Notes under the pieces: model-generated | The model's input: the letters and a program-made list of their open reading frames with translations, nothing else | Databases searched by the model: none | Told to the model about the DNA's origin: nothing | Shown here: piece by piece, positions 33,497-41,609 of the stretch | Layout: each line of letters opens with the position of its first letter | Numbering within the stretch: the stretch's first letter is position 1 | NCBI GenBank assembly: GCA_028686075.1 | Contig: JAQUCT010000007.1 | Location: 1-62,898 of the forward strand | Reading direction: 5' to 3' | Source: Bacillota bacterium | Lineage (GTDB): Bacteria; Bacillota; Clostridia; Ch29 | DNA length: 62,898 nt | Made by a program: the position numbers and the translations under genes

Positions 33497-34933
33497 TTAT
33501 TTTGCTGCATTGTACCTGTAGTAGGATATAATCCCGTTAGAAACGGCCTTCGCCACCGCCGCCCTGAATTCCCCGTCCGCAAGCCTTTTTTCTTCTTCGG
33601 GGTTTGTAATGTAAAAAAGTTCTAACTGTAGCGAACTTGCCTTTGCTTCCCTTAGAACAAAAAAGTTTGCCGTTTTAACCCCTTTGTTGAGGGCACCAGT
33701 TTCCCGGGCCAGCCGGTCCATTATACACCGGCCCATCCTTTCCCCTTCGGCATCCCCGTTATAGTGATATATTTCAGTACCTGAAACGCTGGGGTTAAAA
33801 AAACCATTCTGGTGTATGCTAATAAAAAAGTGGGGCCTTATTCTGTTGGCCATATCCGTCCTGTCCGAAAGCAGTACCTTGATGTCCTCCCTGCGGGTTA
33901 AAAAAACTTTGGCTCCGGCTTCTTTTATCATTTTTTCCAGCCTAAGGGCAATGTCTAGGTTAACATCCTTTTCCTTAAGACCTCCGAGGCCGGTATTGTC
34001 CCCATCATCCCCTCCGTGCCCGGGGTCAAGCACGAAAACTTTCCCGGCCAGCGGTGTCCCGCCGTTTCCCTTTACAGTGGTTATGTCAACGCCGGTGAAG
34101 TAATAATTGATAATATCCCTATAACTGTTTCCCTCCCGCGCCATGGCGGCCGCGCCGTACTGGCACAATCCTAAGCCGTGGCCCTTGCCTCCGCTTATAA
34201 ACCTTAAGGTCACCGGTCTCCAGCCAAAACGGGTAGAGGTAAGGCCCAAAAGGTCCCTTGCGTCGGTGCCCTTAAAATATTTACCACCAATCCTTATGCT
34301 GCTTATCCTTCCCTCGCTGTCGCGGTCAATATCCTCTATGAAACCCTCAATGGGTGAACCTTTTATCGCAGTGAAACCGTCCGCTCTTATGCCTAGCCTT
34401 TCCTCAATCTCCTCCAGCGAAAGGTCTCTCTCGTTCTCCCAGCCAGCGGAATCCTTGCAGTAGTCGCAAAGTACCTTCCTTAGATAAACGACCCTGTTGC
34501 CGGTGATATTCTCTGAGTTCTCGGTGGCCCCGCCACAGCACTCGTGATAGTACGCTTTTATCGGCCGACCTCTTACCACTATAATTTCTCCCCGGGTGCT
34601 TTGTGCCGCCCTTATTATTCTTTCCCAATTTTGGTCCTTTTTATCCCCTTTAGCCTTTTCCTGACGGATAGGGCGCATCCATCCAAGGCAGTGACCGGTG
34701 TCGCATATATCGGCACCTGGGTGGAGGCAGCAGCCCCTGCCGTCATAAACAGGTAGCTGCCTGGCTATATTAGTACGTATAATGACTGCCTGGGCCTTTT
34801 GCGCCTCATCGTCAAATCCTTCGGGTATGGAGTAATGCAGTATTTCAGCCACCATATCTTCCAAAGGCATAACAGCGCACCCTTTCTCACTGTCCCTGTA
34901 CACCCTTACATCAATATCATCGTATGCTTTCAA
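33497..34933 (-). CDS. SpoIID-type transglycosylase fused to N-acetylmuramoyl-L-alanine amidase
   Basis: The 478-residue protein joins two peptidoglycan hydrolases. Residues about 20-285 form a SpoIID/LytB domain, with DDEAQKAQAV (the likely catalytic glutamate at 43) and HECCGG, plus a second cysteine pair CDYC as in zinc-binding SpoIID. Residues about 300-475 are an Amidase_3 domain with VLDPGHGG, a glutamate in the following helix, SIHQN and ELFYITN. In the SpoIIDMP engulfment machine these activities are on separate proteins. No signal peptide or membrane segment is seen, so it may act in the mother cell after lysis, or be coat-associated. The TTG start is weakly placed behind AAGGAG. Its neighbours veg and yabG also suggest a late sporulation role. 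Confidence 0.88.
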   Translation of the reverse strand: MKAYDDIDVRVYRDSEKGCAVMPLEDMVAEILHYSIPEGFDDEAQKAQAVIIRTNIARQLPVYDGRGCCLHPGADICDTGHCLGWMRPIRQEKAKGDKKDQNWERIIRAAQSTRGEIIVVRGRPIKAYYHECCGGATENSENITGNRVVYLRKVLCDYCKDSAGWENERDLSLEEIEERLGIRADGFTAIKGSPIEGFIEDIDRDSEGRISSIRIGGKYFKGTDARDLLGLTSTRFGWRPVTLRFISGGKGHGLGLCQYGAAAMAREGNSYRDIINYYFTGVDITTVKGNGGTPLAGKVFVLDPGHGGDDGDNTGLGGLKEKDVNLDIALRLEKMIKEAGAKVFLTRREDIKVLLSDRTDMANRIRPHFFISIHQNGFFNPSVSGTEIYHYNGDAEGERMGRCIMDRLARETGALNKGVKTANFFVLREAKASSLQLELFYITNPEEEKRLADGEFRAAVAKAVSNGIISYYRYNAAK

Positions 34934-34946
34934 CTCCTTACCCCCT

Positions 34947-35825
34947 CTACCCCATGGTACCGTCGGGCCCCGGCATGCCTTCCCTGTACTTACCCCTTGT
35001 CTGCAGTCCTCCTATGCCCTCTATGCCGGTTATGGTCTTGGACAGCAGTTCCTGCACCGGGACTATAGTATCAACATTTGTACAAGCAACCTTCTGGCAT
35101 ACAAAAACAGGGTCAAGGGCGTGTATAAGCACCCTTTTGGGGGAACTGGCGTAGTTGGCCCCCGCCTCCAGTATGGCTTCGAAATGGGACTGGCATGCGC
35201 CGGCAAAAATAACAAGGTCGTCATAGGAGGGTTCAAATTTCCTGGCCTCACGCGTAGCGGCGGCATAGTACTTGGAATTCCTGTAATTGTTTATATCGTG
35301 AATATCCCTCCCCTTATTAACGGAATCGTGGCCGGTAAGCACCAGTATATCCGGCAGGTATGTCTTAAGCATCTTCCCCACCTCCTGGGGCTGCTGGTTT
35401 TCAGGCATGTATTTGCCCTCCACGGCAAGGCCCATTTCCCTGTAGGCATCCATGCACATCTCTAGGTAGTCCTTGTCCCCGTCAAGGTGCAGTATTTTTC
35501 CCGGTCTGCCGAAGGGCTTTTCGTTTCTATATAAAAAAGCCTTCTTTATTCCTCTTTTTCCAGCCTTTTTCCTCCCATGGCCGGTAATACCGCCCATGGT
35601 TTTCATAACGGCGTTCCTATTTCGCCTTTCAAACCCTTTGACCTCCCCGTCGGTTTGCAGCACCAGGTCCTCGCCGGGGGCATCCACCATAATCCGCATG
35701 TTTACCCCCTTCAAAATATAAACCGTTCCTCTGCCGGATTGGTTGATTATCTCCGTAACTTTGAAAAGGATATCGCAGTTATACGACTTTCGTGCAACCA
35801 GGTCTCCTATATTTATTTTTCTCAC
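34947..35825 (-). CDS. yabG: Sporulation-specific protease YabG
   Basis: YabG is a cysteine-type protease made in the mother cell that trims coat proteins, and in Clostridioides also processes the CspBA and cortex hydrolase precursors. The GTG at 35825 with GGGAGGG 6 bases upstream gives the typical start RKINIGDLVARKSY. Later motifs are HLDGDKDYLEMC, VLTGHDSVNKG and FAGACQSHFEA, holding the likely catalytic His and Cys. The length of 292 residues is normal. Its target proteins could include the coat-type proteins found in this window. Confidence 0.95.
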   Translation of the reverse strand: MRKINIGDLVARKSYNCDILFKVTEIINQSGRGTVYILKGVNMRIMVDAPGEDLVLQTDGEVKGFERRNRNAVMKTMGGITGHGRKKAGKRGIKKAFLYRNEKPFGRPGKILHLDGDKDYLEMCMDAYREMGLAVEGKYMPENQQPQEVGKMLKTYLPDILVLTGHDSVNKGRDIHDINNYRNSKYYAAATREARKFEPSYDDLVIFAGACQSHFEAILEAGANYASSPKRVLIHALDPVFVCQKVACTNVDTIVPVQELLSKTITGIEGIGGLQTRGKYREGMPGPDGTMG

Positions 35826-35985
35826 AGCCATCCCTCCCGGCATAATACTTAATAAATTGTTTAGTATATATTATGAAGGGGAATTAAGGTGTGTGCCCTT
35901 TGCCCGGCAACGTTTATTTTCCCCCTCGCAGAGTACAGGCGTCAATGATACCGGTCTCCTTGGACAACTTAGAGTATAATTTTAA

Positions 35986-36015
35986 TTGGCAATATGTTAT
36001 AGAATTGTATATAAT
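35986..36015 (+). promoter_or_regulatory. Promoter of the M-box/mgtE transcript
   Basis: TTGGCA and TATAAT are spaced by 18 bases on the plus strand, ending 17 bases before the riboswitch core. Confidence 0.7.
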
Positions 36016-36032
36016 AGAATAGTAAATGAATA

Positions 36033-36232
36033 TTTCGTTAGGTGAGGCTCCTGTACAGATAGACGCTGCTACCCGGAAATGTCGAGAGACACCAACGGGT
36101 CAACAGATTTTACCGGAATAAGGTCCAATCTAATGCAGCTGGTTAACCCAAAGCTGTGCAGTGCCAAAACTCAACGAGGGGAAGCCTATTTTCTAAAGCT
36201 TCTTCCTTGTTGTAGAAGTTTTGTTTTTGCCA
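36033..36232 (+). ncRNA. M-box (ykoK) magnesium riboswitch with terminator
   Basis: The leader of mgtE contains the hallmark M-box words in order: CGTTAGGTGAGGCTCCT, then GCTGCTACCCGGAAATGTCG, AGAGACACCAACGGGTCAACAG and the 3' AAAACTCAACGAGG. It senses Mg2+ and folds a terminator when Mg2+ is high. A terminator-like stem (CTTCT/AGAAG, 36199-36218) followed by TTTTGTTTTT fits that mechanism. The conserved words are almost unchanged, so confidence is high, while the exact ends are estimates. Confidence 0.93.
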
Positions 36233-36257
36233 TACACCGGGAAGGAGGTTGTAAGAG

Positions 36258-37604
36258 ATGCAGGATTTAAGGGAATTGTACAGACAGAAAAGATTTAAGG
36301 AGCTTGTAGAACAGCTCAACGACTGGCACGAAGCGGACTTGGCAGAGTATTTTAAGGAACTTAACAAAGACGAGCGGATTATTCTTTTCAGGCTTTTAAA
36401 AAAGGACCTGGCCTCCGGTGTGTTTTCACAAATGGAAAAGGAAGAACAGGTTGACCTTATAAACGCAATAACCGACCACGGTATCCGGGACCTTCTGTCG
36501 GGACTGGCCTTTGACGACAAGGTGGACCTTTTGGAGGAAATGCCCGCCAATGTGGCAAAAAAAGTGCTCCAGAACGTATCCAAGGAAGAGAGAAAGATAA
36601 TAAACCAGTTTCTTAAATTCCCGGAAAACTCCGCAGGCTCCATAATGACAATCGAGTACGTGGACTTAAAGGAGTATTACACTGTTTCTTACGCACTACA
36701 GCATATTAGGAAAACCGGAGTAACTAAGGAGACAATATATACCTGCTATGTGATCGACAGCAAAAGACACTTAAAGGGTACCATCTCGCTGAAGGATATA
36801 ATAATGGCGGAGGAAACCGCAGTGGTGGGGGACCTTATGGAGGAAAAGTCCATATCGGTGCAGACCACCGACGACCAGGAGGAGGTAGCGGCCCTTTTCA
36901 AAAAGTACGACCTGCTGTCGGTGCCGGTGCTGGACCACGAGAACAGGCTTATAGGAATAATAACCATAGACGACATAATAGACGTAATAGAAGAAGAGGG
37001 TACCGAGGACTTCTACAGAATGGCCGCCATGGAGGCCACCGAGGACGATTACTTTTCAACCGGAGTTTTCAGCCTGGCAAAGAAAAGGATAATATGGCTT
37101 ATGGTGCTTATGGTCTCCGCTACACTCACCGGTAATATAATAGGCCATTTCCAAACGATACTGCACTCGGCGATAAGCCTTACCGTTTTTATACCAATGC
37201 TTATGGATACAGGGGGTAATGCGGGGGCGCAGTCCTCCACGCTTATAATAAGGGGAATGGCGATAGGCAAAATAAAACGCAGGGATACCCTTAAGATCCT
37301 CTCCAAGGAACTGAAGGTGTCGCTGGTGGTGGGTATTACGCTGGGCATTGTCAATTTTATCAGGATAATACTTTTTGAAGGGGAGAGCGTATCCGTTGCC
37401 CTCACCGTGTCAATAACGGTATTCCTGACCATTGTACTTGCAAAGCTTACCGGCTCAGTGCTGCCGATAATCGCCCGATCGGCGGGGCTGGACCCGGCAC
37501 TTATATCAGCGCCTCTTATAACCACTATAATAGATGCTCTGGCCCTTATATTGTATTTCAACCTTGCCCTAATAATACTGGGACCCACAATGTTTGCCGG
37601 ATGA
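36258..37604 (+). CDS. mgtE: Magnesium transporter MgtE
   Basis: MgtE is a Mg2+ channel with a cytoplasmic gate. The 448 residues show the N-domain (about 1-125, with LVEQLNDWHEADLAEYF), two CBS domains (about 130-255, with VIDSKRHLKGTISLKD and DHENRLIGIITIDD), the connecting plug helix, and a C-terminal five-segment membrane domain with the MDTGGNAGAQSSTL signature. The ATG follows AAGGAGG. It is under the M-box riboswitch and ends in a perfect terminator hairpin, so it is a single-gene unit that interrupts the minus-strand run between yabG and ksgA. Confidence 0.96.
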   Translation: MQDLRELYRQKRFKELVEQLNDWHEADLAEYFKELNKDERIILFRLLKKDLASGVFSQMEKEEQVDLINAITDHGIRDLLSGLAFDDKVDLLEEMPANVAKKVLQNVSKEERKIINQFLKFPENSAGSIMTIEYVDLKEYYTVSYALQHIRKTGVTKETIYTCYVIDSKRHLKGTISLKDIIMAEETAVVGDLMEEKSISVQTTDDQEEVAALFKKYDLLSVPVLDHENRLIGIITIDDIIDVIEEEGTEDFYRMAAMEATEDDYFSTGVFSLAKKRIIWLMVLMVSATLTGNIIGHFQTILHSAISLTVFIPMLMDTGGNAGAQSSTLIIRGMAIGKIKRRDTLKILSKELKVSLVVGITLGIVNFIRIILFEGESVSVALTVSITVFLTIVLAKLTGSVLPIIARSAGLDPALISAPLITTIIDALALILYFNLALIILGPTMFAG

Positions 37605-37619
37605 TAGAGTCATCCGGCA
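37595..37619 (+). terminator. mgtE terminator overlapping the stop
   Basis: TGCCGGATGA/TCATCCGGCA forms a perfect 10-base stem with a five-base loop, then GTTCCTTTTTG. The mgtE stop TGA is in the left arm. Confidence 0.8.
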
Positions 37620-37688
37620 GTTCCTTTTTGCCGCATATAGTCCCACCTATTGCCTCTCACCTCTCACTTCACAGTTCGGTTTCCCTAT

Positions 37689-37729
37689 TCCTTAAACAGC
37701 ATTTTCGCATAAGTGGGTATTCATAAAGA
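37689..37729. repeat. Two-copy dispersed repeat, copy 1
   Basis: CCTTAAACAGCATTTT, CGCATAAG, GGGTATTCATAAAG. The second copy is at 41479-41516. It lies upstream of the MCP-like gene and has no known identity. Confidence 0.55.
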
Positions 37730-37862
37730 CTAATTGAGTTTGTCTGCAAACTATCCCATCCTTTCTAAAAGTGGTTTTTTTAAACGTAAAACGCACAGAA
37801 GCTAAAGGGATTTTACGGCAAATGTAGAAATAAGTAATAAAATGCAGTTTGGAGGTGTGGTA

Positions 37863-39419
37863 ATGGGAAAGTTTGACCTGACATCTGACCTATGGATGAT
37901 GGTATTTTTTGGTGCCGTGATTTTGATTGCTCTTTACTTTATGCTGACTGCCCGTTCCAGGGACAGAGCCATAAAAAGAATTAAGGAAAGCCTTAGCCAG
38001 ATTGAGGAGGGTGATGCGCTAAAAAAACTGCCGGAGGACCTGAAGGGGGACTATAGGGAAGTATCCGCTTCGATGAACAGGATACTTTTCGGGAACAAAA
38101 AACTTATGGGTAGCGTTCTTACCTCCTCCGAGAAGACCAAGAACTACGTCCAAAGCCTGCTCAGCAATGTAGACGACACCAACCGTTCTGCCGAAGAAAT
38201 AGCCGTAAACGTATCCGAAATAGCCAAAGGCATAGAAACCATATCGGCATCTGCTACCCGTACAATGGACAGCGTAAGAGAAATGGCCGATTCTTCCGGG
38301 CAGATTGAGGAATTTGCCCAAAGGACTCTGGAGGAATCCGTTAAACTGCAAGAGACCATCGGCGACAGCGTTAAAAGACTCGCCGATCTGGTGGACAGGA
38401 TTCGCACCAACTCGGATATAAACGATAATCTGGCCCAGGAAATGACCAAGCTGGAAGAACACGCCAGGCAGATATCCGGTATAACCATGGAGGTAACGGA
38501 TATAAGCGAACAGACAAACCTGCTGGCGTTAAACGCTGCCATAGAAGCGGCCCGGGCGGGCGAACAGGGCAGAGGCTTTGCAGTGGTGGCCGATGAGGTA
38601 AGAAAACTTGCCGAGCAGTCCACCGCCTCCGCCGCAAGAATAGACAAACTGGTAGACACCATTTCAAAGCAGGTAGCCCTCGTTTCCGAAACGATGAAAG
38701 GCCAGGCGTCCAAAGCCAAAGAGGACGTAAGCCTTGCGGACATGTCCAGGGAAGACTTTGGCAGAGTTGACGGGGTAACCAACTCCACCGTCCTGTCCTT
38801 CCGGGAGGTGCAAAACCTCACCGGGCAGCAAAAACAGAGGGCGGAGGAAATAGGGTCGCTCATAGAAGAAATAGTAGCATCGGTCCAGCAGTCCTCGGCG
38901 GGGGCACAGCAGGCCGCAGCAGGGACCCAGCAGCAATCGGCTGCAATGGAACAGGTGTTTGACCTTATTAAAAACCTGGATGAAATGGCAAGAGGACTTA
39001 ATGACAGCTTTATTGACTACAAGAAGGGTTTAAAACTGCGGGAGGAGCATAAAGCAAGGGTGGAAGAAGCCAAGGAACTGATAGCACAGCTTATAAGTAC
39101 TCAACCCTTTGTTAACGAGCATCTGGAAAATATCGAGACCCTGCTAAATAATAGCATTGCCCAGAACAAATATATAGAATTGCTTGCCTATGTAGACGCC
39201 GACGGATTGCCCAGGGCAGCAACCCTGGATTCTATAAAGAATGACAACATATCCCACAGGGATTACTTCAGGGAAACTATGGAGGGTAGCATTTACCTGA
39301 CCGAACCCTATATATCCTCGGCAACTGATGACTTTTGCATATCCGTTTCCATGCCGGTAAGAAACGCCTCGGGAGGTATTTCTGGCATACTGCTGGCGGA
39401 TGTAAATATTTCCAAATAA
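37863..39419 (+). CDS. Methyl-accepting chemotaxis-type protein with C-terminal sensor domain
   Basis: The 518-residue protein has one N-terminal membrane segment (about 11-29), a short linker, then a cytoplasmic MCP signalling region (about 75-385). That region has the hairpin tip [18 protein letters not shown] and [14 protein letters not shown]. The last 110 residues (about 405-518) look like a small Cache/PDC-type sensor ([44 protein letters not shown]). In normal chemoreceptors such a domain precedes the membrane helix and is outside; here it follows the signalling domain and would be cytoplasmic. The ATG at 37863 is taken because GGAGGTG lies 5 bases before it. No other che gene is nearby, so the pathway is unknown. 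Confidence 0.88.
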   Translation: MGKFDLTSDLWMMVFFGAVILIALYFMLTARSRDRAIKRIKESLSQIEEGDALKKLPEDLKGDYREVSASMNRILFGNKKLMGSVLTSSEKTKNYVQSLLSNVDDTNRSAEEIAVNVSEIAKGIETISASATRTMDSVREMADSSGQIEEFAQRTLEESVKLQETIGDSVKRLADLVDRIRTNSDINDNLAQEMTKLEEHARQISGITMEVTDISEQTNLLALNAAIEAARAGEQGRGFAVVADEVRKLAEQSTASAARIDKLVDTISKQVALVSETMKGQASKAKEDVSLADMSREDFGRVDGVTNSTVLSFREVQNLTGQQKQRAEEIGSLIEEIVASVQQSSAGAQQAAAGTQQQSAAMEQVFDLIKNLDEMARGLNDSFIDYKKGLKLREEHKARVEEAKELIAQLISTQPFVNEHLENIETLLNNSIAQNKYIELLAYVDADGLPRAATLDSIKNDNISHRDYFRETMEGSIYLTEPYISSATDDFCISVSMPVRNASGGISGILLADVNISK

Positions 39420-39420
39420 A

Positions 39421-39451
39421 AAGGATCCTTCGCTATCGCTCAGGATGACAC
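39421..39451. repeat. TGTCATCCTGAGCG family repeat, short inverted copy
   Basis: AAGGATCCTTCGCTATCGCTCAGGATGACA follows the MCP stop directly. The sequence here is split: AAGGATCC, then TTCGCTATCGCTC and AGGATGACA. Confidence 0.65.
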
Positions 39452-39512
39452 GTTAGAAGATATAAAGTCCTAAGTACGTTATTTATAGAACGATACTTCC
39501 CTTAATTATCGG

Positions 39513-40388
39513 TTAAGGGTCCGGGTTTGCGAGGGTTCCGGTTTTGGAATCGACAAAGGCCAGCCAGTACCCGCAGTCCCCGGGCCTGTGACCTTCCCCC
39601 CTTTGGGGGTGCCACTTGCAGAAGCCGTAGGCCTCCATCTGCATATGGGCCTGGGTGTTATAGACACCGGGTATACCATATATGTAATACCTTGTTTCAC
39701 CACTGTCATCGTACATAATACCGAATAGATAGTTATAGCTGTTTATGCGCCACCATCGGCAGTTGGGATCGGACTGACAAAAGGGCTGTATGCCCGGACA
39801 AAACTTTAGCATTTCCTCTATAAAGCTTTCAGAACCGGAGTGCCTATGATGACCCGGTTTTGTTTTCTTTGCCATATTACCCTGTTGCTCAAGCGTTTTC
39901 GTAGATATCTGTGCCACAGCCTCCGCTTCGGTGGATTTCCCTGCCTTTGCCCCTTTTTTACCAAGCAGCCTCTTCCAATCCTTTATCAGATTACCCGTAT
40001 GCCCCGCCAGAGGGCAGACCATTTCCTCTTCACCATTCCCGAATACCATTACCCCAAAGACATTGAATTTGTTAATCCCATATCCGGTACCGGCTATGTC
40101 CTCCGGGTCAAACCTCCATCTGCTTTCACCCCGTCCTCTGCCATCAACGGGTATCGTACCGGTACTCACAAATAACGAACCGTCGGTAGACCCTATAAAG
40201 CCCTTGTATACCAACCCCTCTTCCCTTAGGTCTTTAAGGTTCTGTACAAGGGAAGTTAGCATACCTGTGCTGCCTTTTACCTCAAACTTTAAAAACCCCT
40301 CGGGCTTTTTATCGTCATCCGCCCCAAACCCGGGGTCCTCCTGGTACAGCATATAGAGCTGCCTGCGATAATTCCTTGCCGCTGCCAC
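39513..40388 (-). CDS. Hypothetical protein with Cys-rich C-terminal region
   Basis: I do not recognise this protein. Two starts are possible: an ATG at 40469, which overlaps ksgA by 17 bases and adds a hydrophobic N-terminal segment without a ribosome site, or the GTG at 40388 with GGGGGAGG 10 bases upstream, used here (292 residues). The N-terminal half is beta-rich (GFLKFEVKGSTGML, GFIGSTDGSLFVSTG). The middle (about 160-195) is polar and low in complexity. The C-terminal third has FCQSDPNCRWWRINSY, YYIYGIPGVYNTQ, FCKWHPQRGEGHRPGDCGYWL and an end DSKTGTL, broken here for length. The C-terminal layout recalls poorly described Clostridial domains that end in a GYW...D-X-X-T-G pattern. It lies after ksgA on the same strand and may share its transcript. 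Confidence 0.7.
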   Translation of the reverse strand: MAAARNYRRQLYMLYQEDPGFGADDDKKPEGFLKFEVKGSTGMLTSLVQNLKDLREEGLVYKGFIGSTDGSLFVSTGTIPVDGRGRGESRWRFDPEDIAGTGYGINKFNVFGVMVFGNGEEEMVCPLAGHTGNLIKDWKRLLGKKGAKAGKSTEAEAVAQISTKTLEQQGNMAKKTKPGHHRHSGSESFIEEMLKFCPGIQPFCQSDPNCRWWRINSYNYLFGIMYDDSGETRYYIYGIPGVYNTQAHMQMEAYGFCKWHPQRGEGHRPGDCGYWLAFVDSKTGTLANPDP

Positions 40389-40452
40389 TAAAAAAAGACC
40401 TCCCCCACACAAAAATGCTATGTTACCAGTATATTCGGCAATGGGGAATCGG

Positions 40453-41319
40453 TTACATGATTTTTTCATATATGTAGTCGGCCAGACGGCAGAACTCTTC
40501 TATCGAAAGAGTCTCTCCCCTCCGGCGGCGGTCTATACCACAGCCCTCGAGGGCCTCGGCAAGGTCCTCCTTGGCTATGCTGGAAAGCCCACTGCCCAGG
40601 GCGTTTATGAGGGTTTTACGCCTTTGGCCAAAGGCAGCCCTTACCAGCCGGAACAGCAGTCTTTCATCCTTAACGGCACATCGCAGGTCGGCATCTTTAA
40701 TATCCAGCCTTATTATTGCAGAGGCCACCTTCGGAGGCGGCACAAACACCGTGGGCGGGATTTCGGCGACAATGCTTGGCCGGGAACGATACTGAACGGC
40801 TATGCTTAGGGCCCCGTAGTCCTTGCCCCCGGGACCGGCGTTCATCCTTTGGGCCACTTCCTTTTGCACCATTACCACAATTCTTTCCAACGGAATATTT
40901 TCCTCCAGCAGTCTCATAATTATAGGGGAAGTAACATAATAGGGCAGGTTGGCCACCACTTTAACCCTGCCGGTAAAATGGTCCTTCCAAAGGGATTTAA
41001 GGTCAAAGGTGAGAATGTCGGCGTTTATAACTTCAACGTTAGCACAGTATTTTAGCGTATGCCCGAGTACCGGCACCAGCCTTTTGTCTATCTCCACAGC
41101 TACCACTTCGCCGACCTTTGCCGCCAGTTCGCGGGTAAGGGTTCCTATCCCCGGACCTATTTCCAACACCTGGTCGTTCTGGTTCAGTTCCGCAGCGGTC
41201 ACCATCTTACCCAGTATGTTTTTATCTGTAAGGAAGTTCTGCCCCAGACCCTTGCTGGGCTTTATACCGAACCTTTTTATTATTTCTCTTGTTTCGCTTA
41301 GGGTGTATCCGCCCGACAT
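40453..41319 (-). CDS. ksgA: 16S rRNA adenine dimethyltransferase A
   Basis: This enzyme dimethylates two adjacent adenines (A1518/A1519 in E. coli numbering) in 16S rRNA. The ATG at 41319 gives 289 residues and the usual N terminus with SKGLGQNFLTDKNI; the earlier frame lies in repeat sequence. SAM-binding motif I is VLEIGPGIGTLT, and the catalytic NLPYY motif is near residue 125. The gene for the 5S rRNA maturase RnmV, normally between yabE and ksgA in Bacillus, is absent. In the 290-base gap to yabE there is a hairpin, a dispersed repeat and a long-armed copy of the hairpin family. Confidence 0.96.
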   Translation of the reverse strand: MSGGYTLSETREIIKRFGIKPSKGLGQNFLTDKNILGKMVTAAELNQNDQVLEIGPGIGTLTRELAAKVGEVVAVEIDKRLVPVLGHTLKYCANVEVINADILTFDLKSLWKDHFTGRVKVVANLPYYVTSPIIMRLLEENIPLERIVVMVQKEVAQRMNAGPGGKDYGALSIAVQYRSRPSIVAEIPPTVFVPPPKVASAIIRLDIKDADLRCAVKDERLLFRLVRAAFGQRRKTLINALGSGLSSIAKEDLAEALEGCGIDRRRRGETLSIEEFCRLADYIYEKIM

Positions 41320-41427
41320 AAACGCTCCCCGTCCTTCTTTTAATTCTCCTATATGTATCCGCCTGCAACGCACGCTTGAAGGGACAACCAGTGATGAGGC
41401 TTCATGAAACACAAGTGCATTCTGATC

Positions 41428-41475
41428 GGGGACATACCTCAGCAAGGAATACCCGCATAGCAGAGGTGTGTCCCC
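41428..41475. repeat. Long hairpin in the yabE-ksgA spacer
   Basis: GGGGACATACCTC and GAGGTGTGTCCCC pair over 13 bases with one wobble and enclose a 22-base loop. It is followed directly by the second copy of the two-copy repeat. It could be a degenerate mobile remnant or a structured leader of ksgA; nothing further decides. Confidence 0.6.
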
Positions 41476-41478
41476 TTA

Positions 41479-41516
41479 CCTTAATACAGCATTTTTGCAT
41501 AAGGGTATTCATAAAG
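41479..41516. repeat. Two-copy dispersed repeat, copy 2
   Basis: CCTTAATACAGCATTTTT, GCATAAG, GGTATTCATAAAG; see 37689-37729 for the other copy. Confidence 0.55.
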
Positions 41517-41567
41517 CCATAGATATTTATTTGTAGTCTATTGCGACCTTCAAACGGGCTTTACATA

Positions 41568-41604
41568 AAGAAACGGACAAAGAACCGTCTCTTGTCCGTT
41601 TCTT
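41568..41604. repeat. Hairpin repeat with 13-base arms
   Basis: Arms AAGAAACGGACAA and TTGTCCGTTTCTT are exact complements around AGAACCGTCTC. Here the core is CCGTCTC, not CCGTCCC, and the arms differ from all other copies. It lies 6 bases after the yabE stop and may act as its terminator. Confidence 0.75.
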
Positions 41605-41609
41605 GTTTT

